Below are positions 1 to 6,267 of a stretch of DNA of 10,407 nt, in pieces. Every line of letters starts with the position of its first letter. Position 1 is the stretch's first letter. The translations under genes were made by a program, and so were the position numbers. Origin of the DNA: Patescibacteria group bacterium (lineage in GTDB: Bacteria; Patescibacteriota; Dojkabacteria; SC72; T1SED10-24). Location: positions 1-10,407 of the forward strand of contig SLHS01000095.1 of assembly GCA_007136035.1 (NCBI GenBank), written 5' to 3'. A model generated the notes under the pieces. That model was not told the origin of the DNA, did not search any database, and saw nothing but the letters and a program-made list of their open reading frames with translations.

Positions 1-484
1 CCTCCCCAAATTCTTTAAATATCTTTGCTAAAGTTTTTTCATCATAAAAATTTAGGATATCTATAGCTTTAGCACTTAATTCTTCATCCATTCGCATATC
101 TAAATCTTGGCTACCCTCTAGGTAGCTAAAGCCCCTTTTAGAAGCCTCGAGCTGCCTAGAGGAAAGCCCTAGATCCATTAAGATTCCATCTACTCTCTTA
201 TCCAAAAATTCATTTATATTTTTAAAGTTCCCTTTTTTTATTGTCCAATTCTTATGCTTTTCTATTTCTTTTTTGTAATAGCTTTTTACAAAGTTAATAG
301 CATCACCATCTCTATCTATACTTAATAATGATCCATTTTTATCTATACTCTTTAGTATTTCGATACTATGCCCTCCTTCGCCTAGTGTGCAATCAACATA
401 ATCTCCATCGGGTTTTATGTTTAGGTTTTCTAAGGATTCTTTGAGTAGTACTGGCTTGTGGTGTTTAGGGTTTTTATTTTTCAT
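1..484 (-). CDS. rsmH: 16S rRNA (cytosine1402-N4)-methyltransferase RsmH, C-terminus cut by window edge
   Basis: RsmH (MraW) methylates N4 of C1402 in the decoding centre of 16S rRNA using S-adenosylmethionine. I translated 161 codons without a stop. The start has the family's HKPVLLKESL segment (residues 9-18), then the SAM-binding stretch YVDCTLGEGGHS (29-40), a GSLLSIDRD segment (51-59), DGILMDLGLSSRQLE and a DLDMRMD motif, all in family order. The usual length is about 300 residues, so roughly half is missing beyond position 1. The ATG lies inside the end of mraZ (11-base overlap), the standard mraZ-rsmH arrangement, so it is probably translated from the mraZ transcript. Upstream of the start is only an A-rich run, with no real Shine-Dalgarno sequence. 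The identification is secure. Confidence 0.95.
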   Translation of the reverse strand, partial: MKNKNPKHHKPVLLKESLENLNIKPDGDYVDCTLGEGGHSIEILKSIDKNGSLLSIDRDGDAINFVKSYYKKEIEKHKNWTIKKGNFKNINEFLDKRVDGILMDLGLSSRQLEASKRGFSYLEGSQDLDMRMDEELSAKAIDILNFYDEKTLAKIFKEFGE

Positions 485-917
485 TCTTTTTGTTCATTTC
501 TTGAATTGCATTCGCTATTTTGTCACTATTTTCGTCTAAGAATTTGAGCCTTCCCTCCCACTTTTTCTTACCCCATATTTCAATCCAGTTATATAGTCCT
601 ACGAATACTGCTTCTTTTTCGAATTGTCCATATTCATAAAGGCTTCTGGGTATTACAATTCTGCCTTGAGTATCTGCTTGTACTTCTATTGCACTTCCTA
701 CAAGAAATCTTGTAGTATCCCTTATATGTTTATTGATGAATGAACCTTCTATTACTTCTTTGGCTATCTTTTCCCACATCTTTTTGTTAACGAGCACAAG
801 CGTTCCTTCGTATCCCCTTGTTAGTATTAAATTACTTCCTAGTTCTTTTCTAAATTTATTCGGTATTGCGACCCTTTTCTTTTCTCCAATTTTTGTTTCG
901 TATTCTCCTATTAACAT
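474..917 (-). CDS. mraZ: Transcriptional regulator MraZ
   Basis: MraZ is the DNA-binding regulator at the head of dcw clusters; it assembles into rings that contact repeated boxes upstream of its own gene. The 147-residue protein has the usual length and two tandem MraZ/AbrB-like halves. The first contains EKKRVAIP (residues 12-19) and the second DTQGRIVIP (82-90), the DxxxR-type signature. The second copy is canonical, while the first has G-E where the leading Asp is expected, a mild divergence. The end overlaps rsmH by 11 bases. Upstream are three GTGG boxes at 10-bp spacing (see operator), consistent with autoregulation. murA lies 119 bp upstream on the same strand with no convincing terminator between, so some read-through is possible. 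Confidence 0.96.
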   Translation of the reverse strand: MLIGEYETKIGEKKRVAIPNKFRKELGSNLILTRGYEGTLVLVNKKMWEKIAKEVIEGSFINKHIRDTTRFLVGSAIEVQADTQGRIVIPRSLYEYGQFEKEAVFVGLYNWIEIWGKKKWEGRLKFLDENSDKIANAIQEMNKKNEK

Positions 918-924
918 GAATTAC

Positions 925-933
925 AATATACCA
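925..933 (-). promoter_or_regulatory. Candidate proximal extended -10 of mraZ (leaderless start)
   Basis: On the minus strand, TGG-TATATT (933-925) has the TGn extension and five of six -10 consensus bases. It ends 7 bases before the mraZ ATG, so transcription would start at or next to the start codon. The TG overlaps the last MraZ box. No matching -35 is evident. The same geometry recurs at other genes here, which raises confidence. Confidence 0.5.
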
Positions 934-957
934 CAATTCACCACTTATCACCACTTA
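931..957 (-). promoter_or_regulatory. MraZ operator: three direct GTGG boxes at 10-bp pitch
   Basis: On the minus strand, the heptamers TAAGTGG (957-951), TAAGTGG (947-941) and ATTGTGG (937-931) are separated by 3-base spacers TGA and TGA, giving an exact 10-bp period, so all face the same side of the helix. This matches the known MraZ target layout: direct repeats with GTG(G/T) cores at 10-bp spacing just upstream of mraZ, for example AAAGTG(T/G) with 3-nt spacers in mollicutes and TGGG-type repeats in E. coli. The array lies between the distal promoter and the start codon and touches the proximal -10, so a bound MraZ ring should block transcription. The repression is inferred. Confidence 0.85.
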
Positions 958-965
958 GTAAAAAC

Positions 966-995
966 AATGTAGCATGGACTAATTTGACAAGTCAA
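966..995 (-). promoter_or_regulatory. Candidate distal promoter of mraZ-rsmH
   Basis: On the minus strand, a -35-like TTGACT (995-990) is followed by an 18-bp spacer and a -10-like TACATT (971-966; four of six consensus bases). Predicted initiation near 959 would place the MraZ boxes at the very start of the transcript region. The -35 sits in an inverted repeat, TTTGAC-AA-GTCAAA (983-996). The -10 is mediocre, so confidence is moderate; the proximal element at 925-933 competes with it. Confidence 0.45.
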
Positions 996-1036
996 ATATA
1001 GTGTTTGGCTTATAGTAATATTCTTTGGAATAAAGG

Positions 1037-2320
1037 TTACTTTATTGTTATTCTTGCACCTAAACTTTGAAGAGATTCGATGAGTTCAGGGTATCTTCTT
1101 TTTAATGGTTGGGTATTTTCAATTGTTGTTGTTCCTCTAGCTGCTAGTGCAGCTAAGATTAGTGAATGAGCTCCTTGAATTATACTTGGAGCAATTACAA
1201 AGTTACCTCGAAAGTTTGATGGTCCAAAAGTTATTGCTTTAGTTGTATCTCCTAGCTCTATATTGGCTCCTAATTTAATCAATTCATATACAAAAAGAAA
1301 CTGACTCTCATACATATTTTGCATGATCCTTATATTCCCTGGTGCTTTTGCTGCTAAAACTAAGACCTGTGGTATTAAATCAACAGGAAAACCTACTGGC
1401 CAGGGATATGCAGGTATTTTATCCATATTCCCTTTCAAGTTTGTTTTACATCTAAGTTTTTGATTTGAAGGTATAATTATATCTTCTCCTTCTATTTCAT
1501 ATTTAAGATTGATCTTTTCATAATACTTGAGAATTTGTTGCATATGATTTGGTATTGCATCTTTTATTCTTAAGTGTCCATTTGTTATTGCTGCAGCAAC
1601 TATTAAACCTCCAATATCTATATGATCTGGAATAATTTTCCATTCTCCACCTCCCAATTTTTTAACTCCATTTATCACCAATTTATTTGTACCTATTCCC
1701 TCTATTTTAGCTCCGATACTATTTAAAAAATTACACATGTCCTGAACATGAGGTTCACAAGCTGCGTTGTATATTATTGTTTTTCCTTTTGCGAGTACTG
1801 CGGCAAGTACAAGATTTTCTGTCCCTGTAACCGAAGCCTCCAATTGCCAAATGGTCTTGTCTCCTTTTAAACCTTTTGTTGAAAGTTTGTATATGTTTGA
1901 ATTATCCGTTTCTGCTCCCATTTCAATTAGTCCAGAGATCAATGTGTCTACAGGTCTATTGCCCAATTTACAGCCCATGGCATCATCAACTTCTGCTTGT
2001 CCAAATTTCGCAAGTAATGGTGCAAGAAACATAAGTGAAGCTCTTTCTTTTTTAGAAAGTTTTTTATCCAAAACAAAGGAGTGTATATTTTTTGAATTTA
2101 GTCTGATAGTATTTTTCTTTGGGTAGTTAACCTCACCTCCAAGTTTTTTGTATATTCGAAGCATTATCCTTACAGACGCGCTTTTTGGTACATTTGTTAG
2201 CGTTATAGTTTCATTTGTTAATATACAAGCAGGTATTATGGCAAGTATGGAGTTTTTGTTTGGTGTTGGAGTTATCTCTCCTGAAATTGGATACCCTCCC
2301 TCTATCTTCAATGTATTCAT
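1037..2320 (-). CDS. murA: UDP-N-acetylglucosamine 1-carboxyvinyltransferase (MurA), divergent
   Basis: MurA transfers enolpyruvate from PEP to UDP-GlcNAc, the first committed cytoplasmic step of peptidoglycan synthesis. At 427 residues it has the usual length and the two-domain EPSP-synthase-like layout. Matched by eye to E. coli MurA, it keeps Lys22 (in NKNSILAI), Arg93, the loop Cys117 and Arg122 in GCKLGNRPVD, Asp314 in FPVDLIPQ and Arg408 near the C-terminus. The loop cysteine is the fosfomycin-attacked residue, which some lineages replace with Asp. Two positions differ: E. coli Arg331 (FENRF) aligns with Gln340 in YESQF, and Arg371 (DLRASAS) with Gln382 in IIQGAHS. Function as MurA is likely but a changed active site is possible. 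It diverges from the glycosidase gene and precedes mraZ on the same strand. Confidence 0.9.
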   Translation of the reverse strand: MNTLKIEGGYPISGEITPTPNKNSILAIIPACILTNETITLTNVPKSASVRIMLRIYKKLGGEVNYPKKNTIRLNSKNIHSFVLDKKLSKKERASLMFLAPLLAKFGQAEVDDAMGCKLGNRPVDTLISGLIEMGAETDNSNIYKLSTKGLKGDKTIWQLEASVTGTENLVLAAVLAKGKTIIYNAACEPHVQDMCNFLNSIGAKIEGIGTNKLVINGVKKLGGGEWKIIPDHIDIGGLIVAAAITNGHLRIKDAIPNHMQQILKYYEKINLKYEIEGEDIIIPSNQKLRCKTNLKGNMDKIPAYPWPVGFPVDLIPQVLVLAAKAPGNIRIMQNMYESQFLFVYELIKLGANIELGDTTKAITFGPSNFRGNFVIAPSIIQGAHSLILAALAARGTTTIENTQPLKRRYPELIESLQSLGARITIK

Positions 2321-2326
2321 ATCTGT

Positions 2327-2365
2327 AGTTTAAAAGTTTATAATAAAACTCTAGCATAGATTATA
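2327..2365 (-). promoter_or_regulatory. Candidate murA promoter elements
   Basis: The minus strand has a perfect TATAAT (2365-2360), which would give a leader of roughly 33 bases, and a weaker TAAACT (2332-2327) exactly 6 bases before the murA ATG. The second fits the near-start -10 spacing seen at other genes but matches consensus at only four positions. No good -35 is visible and there is no Shine-Dalgarno sequence. Which element is used cannot be told from sequence. Confidence 0.4.
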
Positions 2366-2371
2366 CATAAT
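2339..2371 (+). promoter_or_regulatory. Candidate promoter elements of the glycosidase-murB pair
   Basis: The plus strand has a perfect TATAAT (2339-2344), giving a leader of about 27 bases, and CATAAT (2366-2371), five of six consensus bases, ending 6 bases before the ATG at 2378. The elements interleave with the murA elements on the opposite strand, so RNA polymerase could probably not occupy both directions at once. No Shine-Dalgarno sequence precedes the start. Confidence 0.45.
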
Positions 2372-2377
2372 ATATAC

Positions 2378-3376
2378 ATGTTTAAGAAGATAGCTCTGGG
2401 TTTTTTCTTTGTTTTTGTTTTTTTCTTTTTGCTCCTACTCTCTTCTATGATTGGTGAGGCTCCACAAAGAAATAATATGTATTGGGGGGTTACCTTTTCA
2501 CAAAAGTATGCTAGGGATTTAGGTCTTGATTGGCAAGAAACGTATTTGGCTATGTTTGATGATCTTGGGGTCAAAAAAGTTAGAGTACCAATATATTGGG
2601 ATTTTGTTGAAGGAGAGGAAGGGAATTACTATTTTGAAGAAGTTGATTGGATGTTTGAACAGGCTCTGGAAAGAGAAATTGAAATAATTCCGGCTATTGG
2701 CATGAGGGTACCCAGATGGCCAGAATGTCATTTGCCCGATTGGGCCGAGCGATTAGAGAAGGGCCAGCAGCAGGAAAAAATTCTCCAACTTATTGAAGAG
2801 ATAGTTTTAAGATACAGGGGGAATGAATCAATAGTATATTGGCAGATTGAAAATGAACCTTTTTTAACCACTTTTGGGGAGTGTCCGTGGGCTGATAAGG
2901 ATTTTTTAAAACAAGAAGTAAATTTGGTAAGAAGTCTTGATCCTGAAAGACCGATTTTAATATCAGAGAGTGGTGAGCTTTCTACCTGGTTTAAAGGAGC
3001 ACAAATAGCTGATACAGTTGGGACAAGTATATATCGAAGAACTTGGTGGCATGCAGTTGGAGGTATATACACAAAAATACCAATAAGGCCAGTTCATTAT
3101 TATAGGAAATCTCAAATAATCGACAGATTATTTGAAACAAATGTTATTTGTACAGAATTACAAGCAGAACCTTGGGGTCCTGCTCCGACATTTATTATTT
3201 CTCTTGAAGAACAAGAGAAAACGATGAATATAGATATATTTAGAGATAATATTGAATATGCAAAGAGAACAGGTCTTTCAGAGTTCTATCTTTGGGGTGT
3301 AGAATGGTGGTATTGGATGAAGACAATACATGAGCAGGATGAATTTTGGGAAGAGGCAAAGAAGCTTTTTGAATAA
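2378..3376 (+). CDS. Membrane-anchored glycoside hydrolase-like protein, clan A TIM barrel
   Basis: The 332-residue protein starts with a short positive segment (KK) and a strongly hydrophobic helix (about residues 5-24), a signal anchor or uncleaved signal peptide placing the rest outside the membrane. The remainder looks like a (beta/alpha)8 glycosidase of the GH5/GH39/GH42-like superfamily: VKKVRVPIYWDFVE (66-79) for an early strand, YWQIENEPF (154-162) with the N-E-P acid/base signature (Glu160), and ICTELQAEPWG (257-267), where Glu260, or less likely Glu264, would be the nucleophile. FYLWGVEWWYW (303-313) fits the last strand. It sits 17 bp before murB, so it may act on the cell surface or wall, but the substrate cannot be read from sequence. 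The coding strand in the helix is a run of T-rich codons. Confidence 0.75.
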   Translation: MFKKIALGFFFVFVFFFLLLLSSMIGEAPQRNNMYWGVTFSQKYARDLGLDWQETYLAMFDDLGVKKVRVPIYWDFVEGEEGNYYFEEVDWMFEQALEREIEIIPAIGMRVPRWPECHLPDWAERLEKGQQQEKILQLIEEIVLRYRGNESIVYWQIENEPFLTTFGECPWADKDFLKQEVNLVRSLDPERPILISESGELSTWFKGAQIADTVGTSIYRRTWWHAVGGIYTKIPIRPVHYYRKSQIIDRLFETNVICTELQAEPWGPAPTFIISLEEQEKTMNIDIFRDNIEYAKRTGLSEFYLWGVEWWYWMKTIHEQDEFWEEAKKLFE

Positions 3377-3380
3377 ATTA

Positions 3381-3386
3381 TATAAA
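3381..3386 (+). promoter_or_regulatory. Candidate -10 for murB
   Basis: TATAAA, five of six consensus bases, lies in the 17-bp gap after the glycosidase stop and ends 7 bases before the murB ATG. It would give a leaderless murB transcript in addition to any read-through. No clear -35 and no Shine-Dalgarno sequence are present. Confidence 0.4.
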
Positions 3387-3393
3387 CATCCAT

Positions 3394-4464
3394 ATGCAGA
3401 TAAAGAAGAATGTTTCAATTAAAAATTTAAACACTTTTTGTGTAGATGTGAAAACAAAGTATTTTGTTCAGGTAGAAACAGTTGAGAAATTGAAAAAAGT
3501 TCTAAGGAATTACAAAGATGAAAAAATCTTCATATTGGGTGGAGGTAGCAATACTCTTTTTGTAAATGATTGGGATGGTTTGATGTTGAAGATAGATATT
3601 AAAGGTAAAAAAGTTAAAAAGAAGGAAGATGAAAATTATGTATATGTTGAATGTAATTCTGGTGAGTTATGGGATGATTTTGTACACTGGACTGTTGAAA
3701 ATAATTATGCTGGTATTGAAAACATGGTTATGATTCCAGGTACAGTGGGTGGTGCTGTTGCTCAAAATATTGCGGCTTACGGTCAAAATATTACAGATGT
3801 TCTTTTTGAAATAGTAGTTTGGAATATTAAGAATGAGAAAGAAAGAATTTTGAAACCAGAGAATTGTAATTTTGCATATAGATCGAGTAATTTCAAACAC
3901 GAGTGGAAAAACAAATATATTATCACAAAGGTTATTTTTAAATTAAAGAAAGAATCAGGAGATTTAGAACTTAGTTATCATGAAAGAGCAGGTAGATATG
4001 GTTCTCTTTTGGAAGAGCTTCAAACTTTTGCTAAAGAGCCATACAGTTTAAAAGATGTGCTTCGGGCTGTAAAGAATCAAAGAGAGAAAAGACTTCCCAG
4101 TGTTGATATGTGTGGTACTTGTGGTAGTTTTTTCCAAAATCCTGTTGTTAGTTTAAAAAAGTTCAAAGAATTGCAAAGGAAAATACCTGATTTACAATCA
4201 TATCCTGTTGAAGGTCTTAATTATGAAAAAGGAGAAAAACAGGAAGAATTTGTAAAAATTCCTGCAGGTAGACTTCTTGATGAATTGGGTTGGAAAGGTT
4301 CTTGGGATGGTAATGTAGGTGTTTCTGAAAAGCATGCACTTTGTGTTGTCACAAATAAAAAAGCCAAAGGTAAGGATGTATTAAAATTCACCAGAAAAAT
4401 GAAAAAGAGTGTAAAGGAGAGTTATGGAGTTGAACTTGTTGAAGAAGTGAATATTGTTCTATGA
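3394..4464 (+). CDS. murB: UDP-N-acetylenolpyruvoylglucosamine reductase (MurB, type I)
   Basis: MurB uses NADPH and FAD to reduce the MurA product to UDP-MurNAc. The 356-residue protein shows the FAD-binding segments ILGGGSNTLF (residues 47-56) and IPGTVGGAVAQNIAAYG (114-130), the substrate arginine in FAYRSSNFK (Arg163), the proton-donor serine in CGSFFQNP (Ser245), and a C-terminal LVEEVNIV in which Glu351 matches the E. coli catalytic glutamate. The long insertion between residues 180 and 240 and the E. coli-like C-terminus indicate the type I form. It ends in TGA at 4462-4464, overlapping by 6 bp the end of the convergent gene at 4459, so there is no room for a separate terminator. The call is secure. 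Confidence 0.96.
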   Translation: MQIKKNVSIKNLNTFCVDVKTKYFVQVETVEKLKKVLRNYKDEKIFILGGGSNTLFVNDWDGLMLKIDIKGKKVKKKEDENYVYVECNSGELWDDFVHWTVENNYAGIENMVMIPGTVGGAVAQNIAAYGQNITDVLFEIVVWNIKNEKERILKPENCNFAYRSSNFKHEWKNKYIITKVIFKLKKESGDLELSYHERAGRYGSLLEELQTFAKEPYSLKDVLRAVKNQREKRLPSVDMCGTCGSFFQNPVVSLKKFKELQRKIPDLQSYPVEGLNYEKGEKQEEFVKIPAGRLLDELGWKGSWDGNVGVSEKHALCVVTNKKAKGKDVLKFTRKMKKSVKESYGVELVEEVNIVL

Positions 4465-4851
4465 GTTTTCTGGTTCATGCACAACAATAGCATCTGGTAG
4501 CATATCCCATTGCCCTCTTTCGTGAGCTTCTATGTGTTCTTGTTCTAAACGAATAAATTTCTCATTTATATCAGGACCTCTGTAGTCTTGCATTATCATA
4601 ATATCTCCAACCTTGAATTCACTTCTCCCCCTACAAGGTATATTACCAAATTCGGTTTTTTTATATATCCTTCCTTTGTCGTCATACTCAAAAAATGGGC
4701 TATATGGTAGTTTCTCTGGAGCTTGGTTATTAAACCATTTGTCTGGTACTGGATACCAACCATTTTCTTTAATATATTCTTCCGTTAGGTAAGGGGCGTT
4801 TAGAAATTCGGGTACTTTAAGTTCTTTTTTGTTGTTTTTAATATGTTCCAT
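4459..4851 (-). CDS. Small soluble protein of unknown function, end of murE block
   Basis: I do not recognise this 130-residue protein. It has no signal peptide or membrane helix. It is rich in Pro, Tyr, Trp and charged residues; the middle reads FEYDDKGRIYKKTEFG, followed by a CRGRSEFKVGDIMIMQDYRG segment. The C-terminal part contains an HIEAHERGQW run in which two His and neighbouring Glu could bind metal, though this is speculative. It follows the Mpl-like gene by 18 bp on the same strand and has a TATAAT in that gap, so it may be transcribed both with the operon and alone. Its end overlaps that of murB. Coding potential is supported by the intact frame, the fit between neighbours and the biased, non-repetitive composition. 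A link to the cell wall is suggested only by position. Confidence 0.7.
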   Translation of the reverse strand: MEHIKNNKKELKVPEFLNAPYLTEEYIKENGWYPVPDKWFNNQAPEKLPYSPFFEYDDKGRIYKKTEFGNIPCRGRSEFKVGDIMIMQDYRGPDINEKFIRLEQEHIEAHERGQWDMLPDAIVVHEPENS

Positions 4852-4860
4852 TTTTATTTA

Positions 4861-4866
4861 ATTATA
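4861..4866 (-). promoter_or_regulatory. Candidate -10 for the 130-residue gene
   Basis: The minus strand carries a perfect TATAAT within the 18-bp gap after the Mpl-like stop, ending 9 bases before the ATG at 4851. This would give a leader of only two or three bases. The gap is all A/T, so a chance match is a real possibility. Confidence 0.35.
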
Positions 4867-4869
4867 ATT

Positions 4870-6267
4870 TTAAATATTAGTAATTTTTTCTATTAAACCA
4901 CCCCACTCGCCTGCGCTCATGAAAACTATGATGGTATTTTTATCTGAATTTTTACTTAAAAATTCTAAAATTTGTTCTTCCTTAGGGAAATAGTGTTTTT
5001 TTTCTTCTTTTTTGTTAATTGCGTTTATTATATCAATGCCGTGTATTCGAAATTCCTTTTCTGTTGATTTTTTCACAGTTATTTTAGGAATAATAATATA
5101 GTCTGTATCTTTAAAAGTTTCTTTATACCATTTTAAAGTATCCTTTGACTCCCTTTCTGAAACTCTAGGTGAATATATTGTGATTATTTTGTTATCTTTG
5201 AACCTTGTTCTTAAAGCTTCGAGTGTAGATTGTGCTTTCACTGCTGAGTGTGCGAAGTCATCTATAATGGTTGCTCCTTTACTGTTTACCCCTATAACTT
5301 CTAATCTTCTTTTAACTCCTTTATATGTTTTTATACCTTCTTGTATTTTTTCTAAATCAATTCCAAGATTATGTGTTAGAGCAATTGCTGCAAGACAATT
5401 TTCAATATTATGTAGACCTATTAGTGGAGTTTCAAATTCTCCTATTTCTTCATGTGCTTTTTTTACAGAAAAAGAAGTATGTTGTTTTTTGAACTCAATA
5501 TCATCAACTGTAAAATCTCCATTCTGAAGACCATATTTTTGACTTTCACCATTGTATTCTTTTAACACTTCTTCGTTATTTTTACCATTTTCTGAAAGAT
5601 AAAGCTGTCCTTTGTTTTTTTCTACTAGCTTTACCAAGTCTTTGTAAGCGTCTATGTATGATTTCTCTGTAGGGTAAAGGTTTACATGATCCCATTGAGC
5701 GGCAGTGATTATTGTGTGTTTTGGTTTGTAGTGAAGAAATTTTGGTGACATGTCGAAACCAAATGCAGAGGCATATTCATCTCCTTCTATAACAGAATAT
5801 TGTGAATTTCCTTGTTTAATTCCGTATTCAAAATTTAAAGGTAATCCACCGATTAAAAAAGAAGGATCTAAATTTGCAACTTCCAAAATCCAAGCAATTA
5901 ATGATGTTATTGTTGTCTTCCCGTAGGTACCACAAACAACGATAGATTCTTCTTTTATGATGTGCTTGTTGATGAGATAGGTAAAGCTTTCTATTTGCTT
6001 ATTAAGTTTTTTAGCCTCTAAGTATTCTGGGTTGTTTTCGTCTTTCATTAGTATTGAACCTCCTATAATTACCAAATCAACATCTTTTATTTTTTCTGGC
6101 TTAAAACCTTCGTACCAATTAACATTATTTTTATTTAAAAGACTAAGTGCTGGATCAAAAATATTGTAATCTGAACCAGAGATTTCATAACCTTGTGAGT
6201 GGAGCATAGTGGCCAAAGGTGCAATTGCTGAACCACCTATTCCTATAAAGTGTATTTTTTCTTTCAT
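4870..6267 (-). CDS. mpl: Mpl-type Mur ligase (UDP-MurNAc : L-Ala-D-Glu-DAP ligase family), possibly acting as MurC
   Basis: Mpl joins a recycled tripeptide to UDP-MurNAc; its close relative MurC adds L-Ala. The 465-residue protein has all three Mur-ligase domains: the N-terminal HFIGIGGSAIAPLA with GSDYNIFDPA (residues 6-40), the ATP P-loop GTYGKTT (113-119), the central IEGDEYASAF (160-169), and the C-terminal GVKRRLEV and DDFAH (336-340). The stretch LDPSFLIGGLPLNF (133-146) and KFLHYKP (176-182) are typical of Mpl rather than MurC. Two usual histidines differ: GTHGKTT reads GTYGKTT, and DDFAHHP reads DDFAHSA. Its ATG overlaps the previous stop (TAATG). No other MurC-like gene lies in the window, so it may supply the MurC reaction, or both. 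The family is sure; the substrate is open. Confidence 0.88.
   Translation of the reverse strand: MKEKIHFIGIGGSAIAPLATMLHSQGYEISGSDYNIFDPALSLLNKNNVNWYEGFKPEKIKDVDLVIIGGSILMKDENNPEYLEAKKLNKQIESFTYLINKHIIKEESIVVCGTYGKTTITSLIAWILEVANLDPSFLIGGLPLNFEYGIKQGNSQYSVIEGDEYASAFGFDMSPKFLHYKPKHTIITAAQWDHVNLYPTEKSYIDAYKDLVKLVEKNKGQLYLSENGKNNEEVLKEYNGESQKYGLQNGDFTVDDIEFKKQHTSFSVKKAHEEIGEFETPLIGLHNIENCLAAIALTHNLGIDLEKIQEGIKTYKGVKRRLEVIGVNSKGATIIDDFAHSAVKAQSTLEALRTRFKDNKIITIYSPRVSERESKDTLKWYKETFKDTDYIIIPKITVKKSTEKEFRIHGIDIINAINKKEEKKHYFPKEEQILEFLSKNSDKNTIIVFMSAGEWGGLIEKITNI

Noticed and set aside
1019..1032. Small hairpin TATTC-TTTG-GAATA after murA as a terminator
   Set aside because: The stem is only 5 bp and A/T-rich, with no T-run following on the murA strand, so it is too weak to call.
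1767..2126. Open frame of 119 codons on the plus strand inside murA
   Set aside because: It is antisense to a clear MurA with conserved catalytic residues and shows no recognisable domain.
2400..2433. T-rich run that looked like low-complexity or terminator sequence
   Set aside because: It encodes the Phe/Leu/Val-rich membrane helix of the glycosidase and no hairpin precedes it.
2728..3072. Open frame of 114 codons on the minus strand inside the glycosidase
   Set aside because: It is a shadow of the NEP-containing glycosidase frame with no family features of its own.
5180..5527. Open frame of 115 codons on the plus strand inside the Mpl-like gene
   Set aside because: It is antisense to the conserved C-terminal ligase domain, with only a hydrophobic, unrecognisable product.
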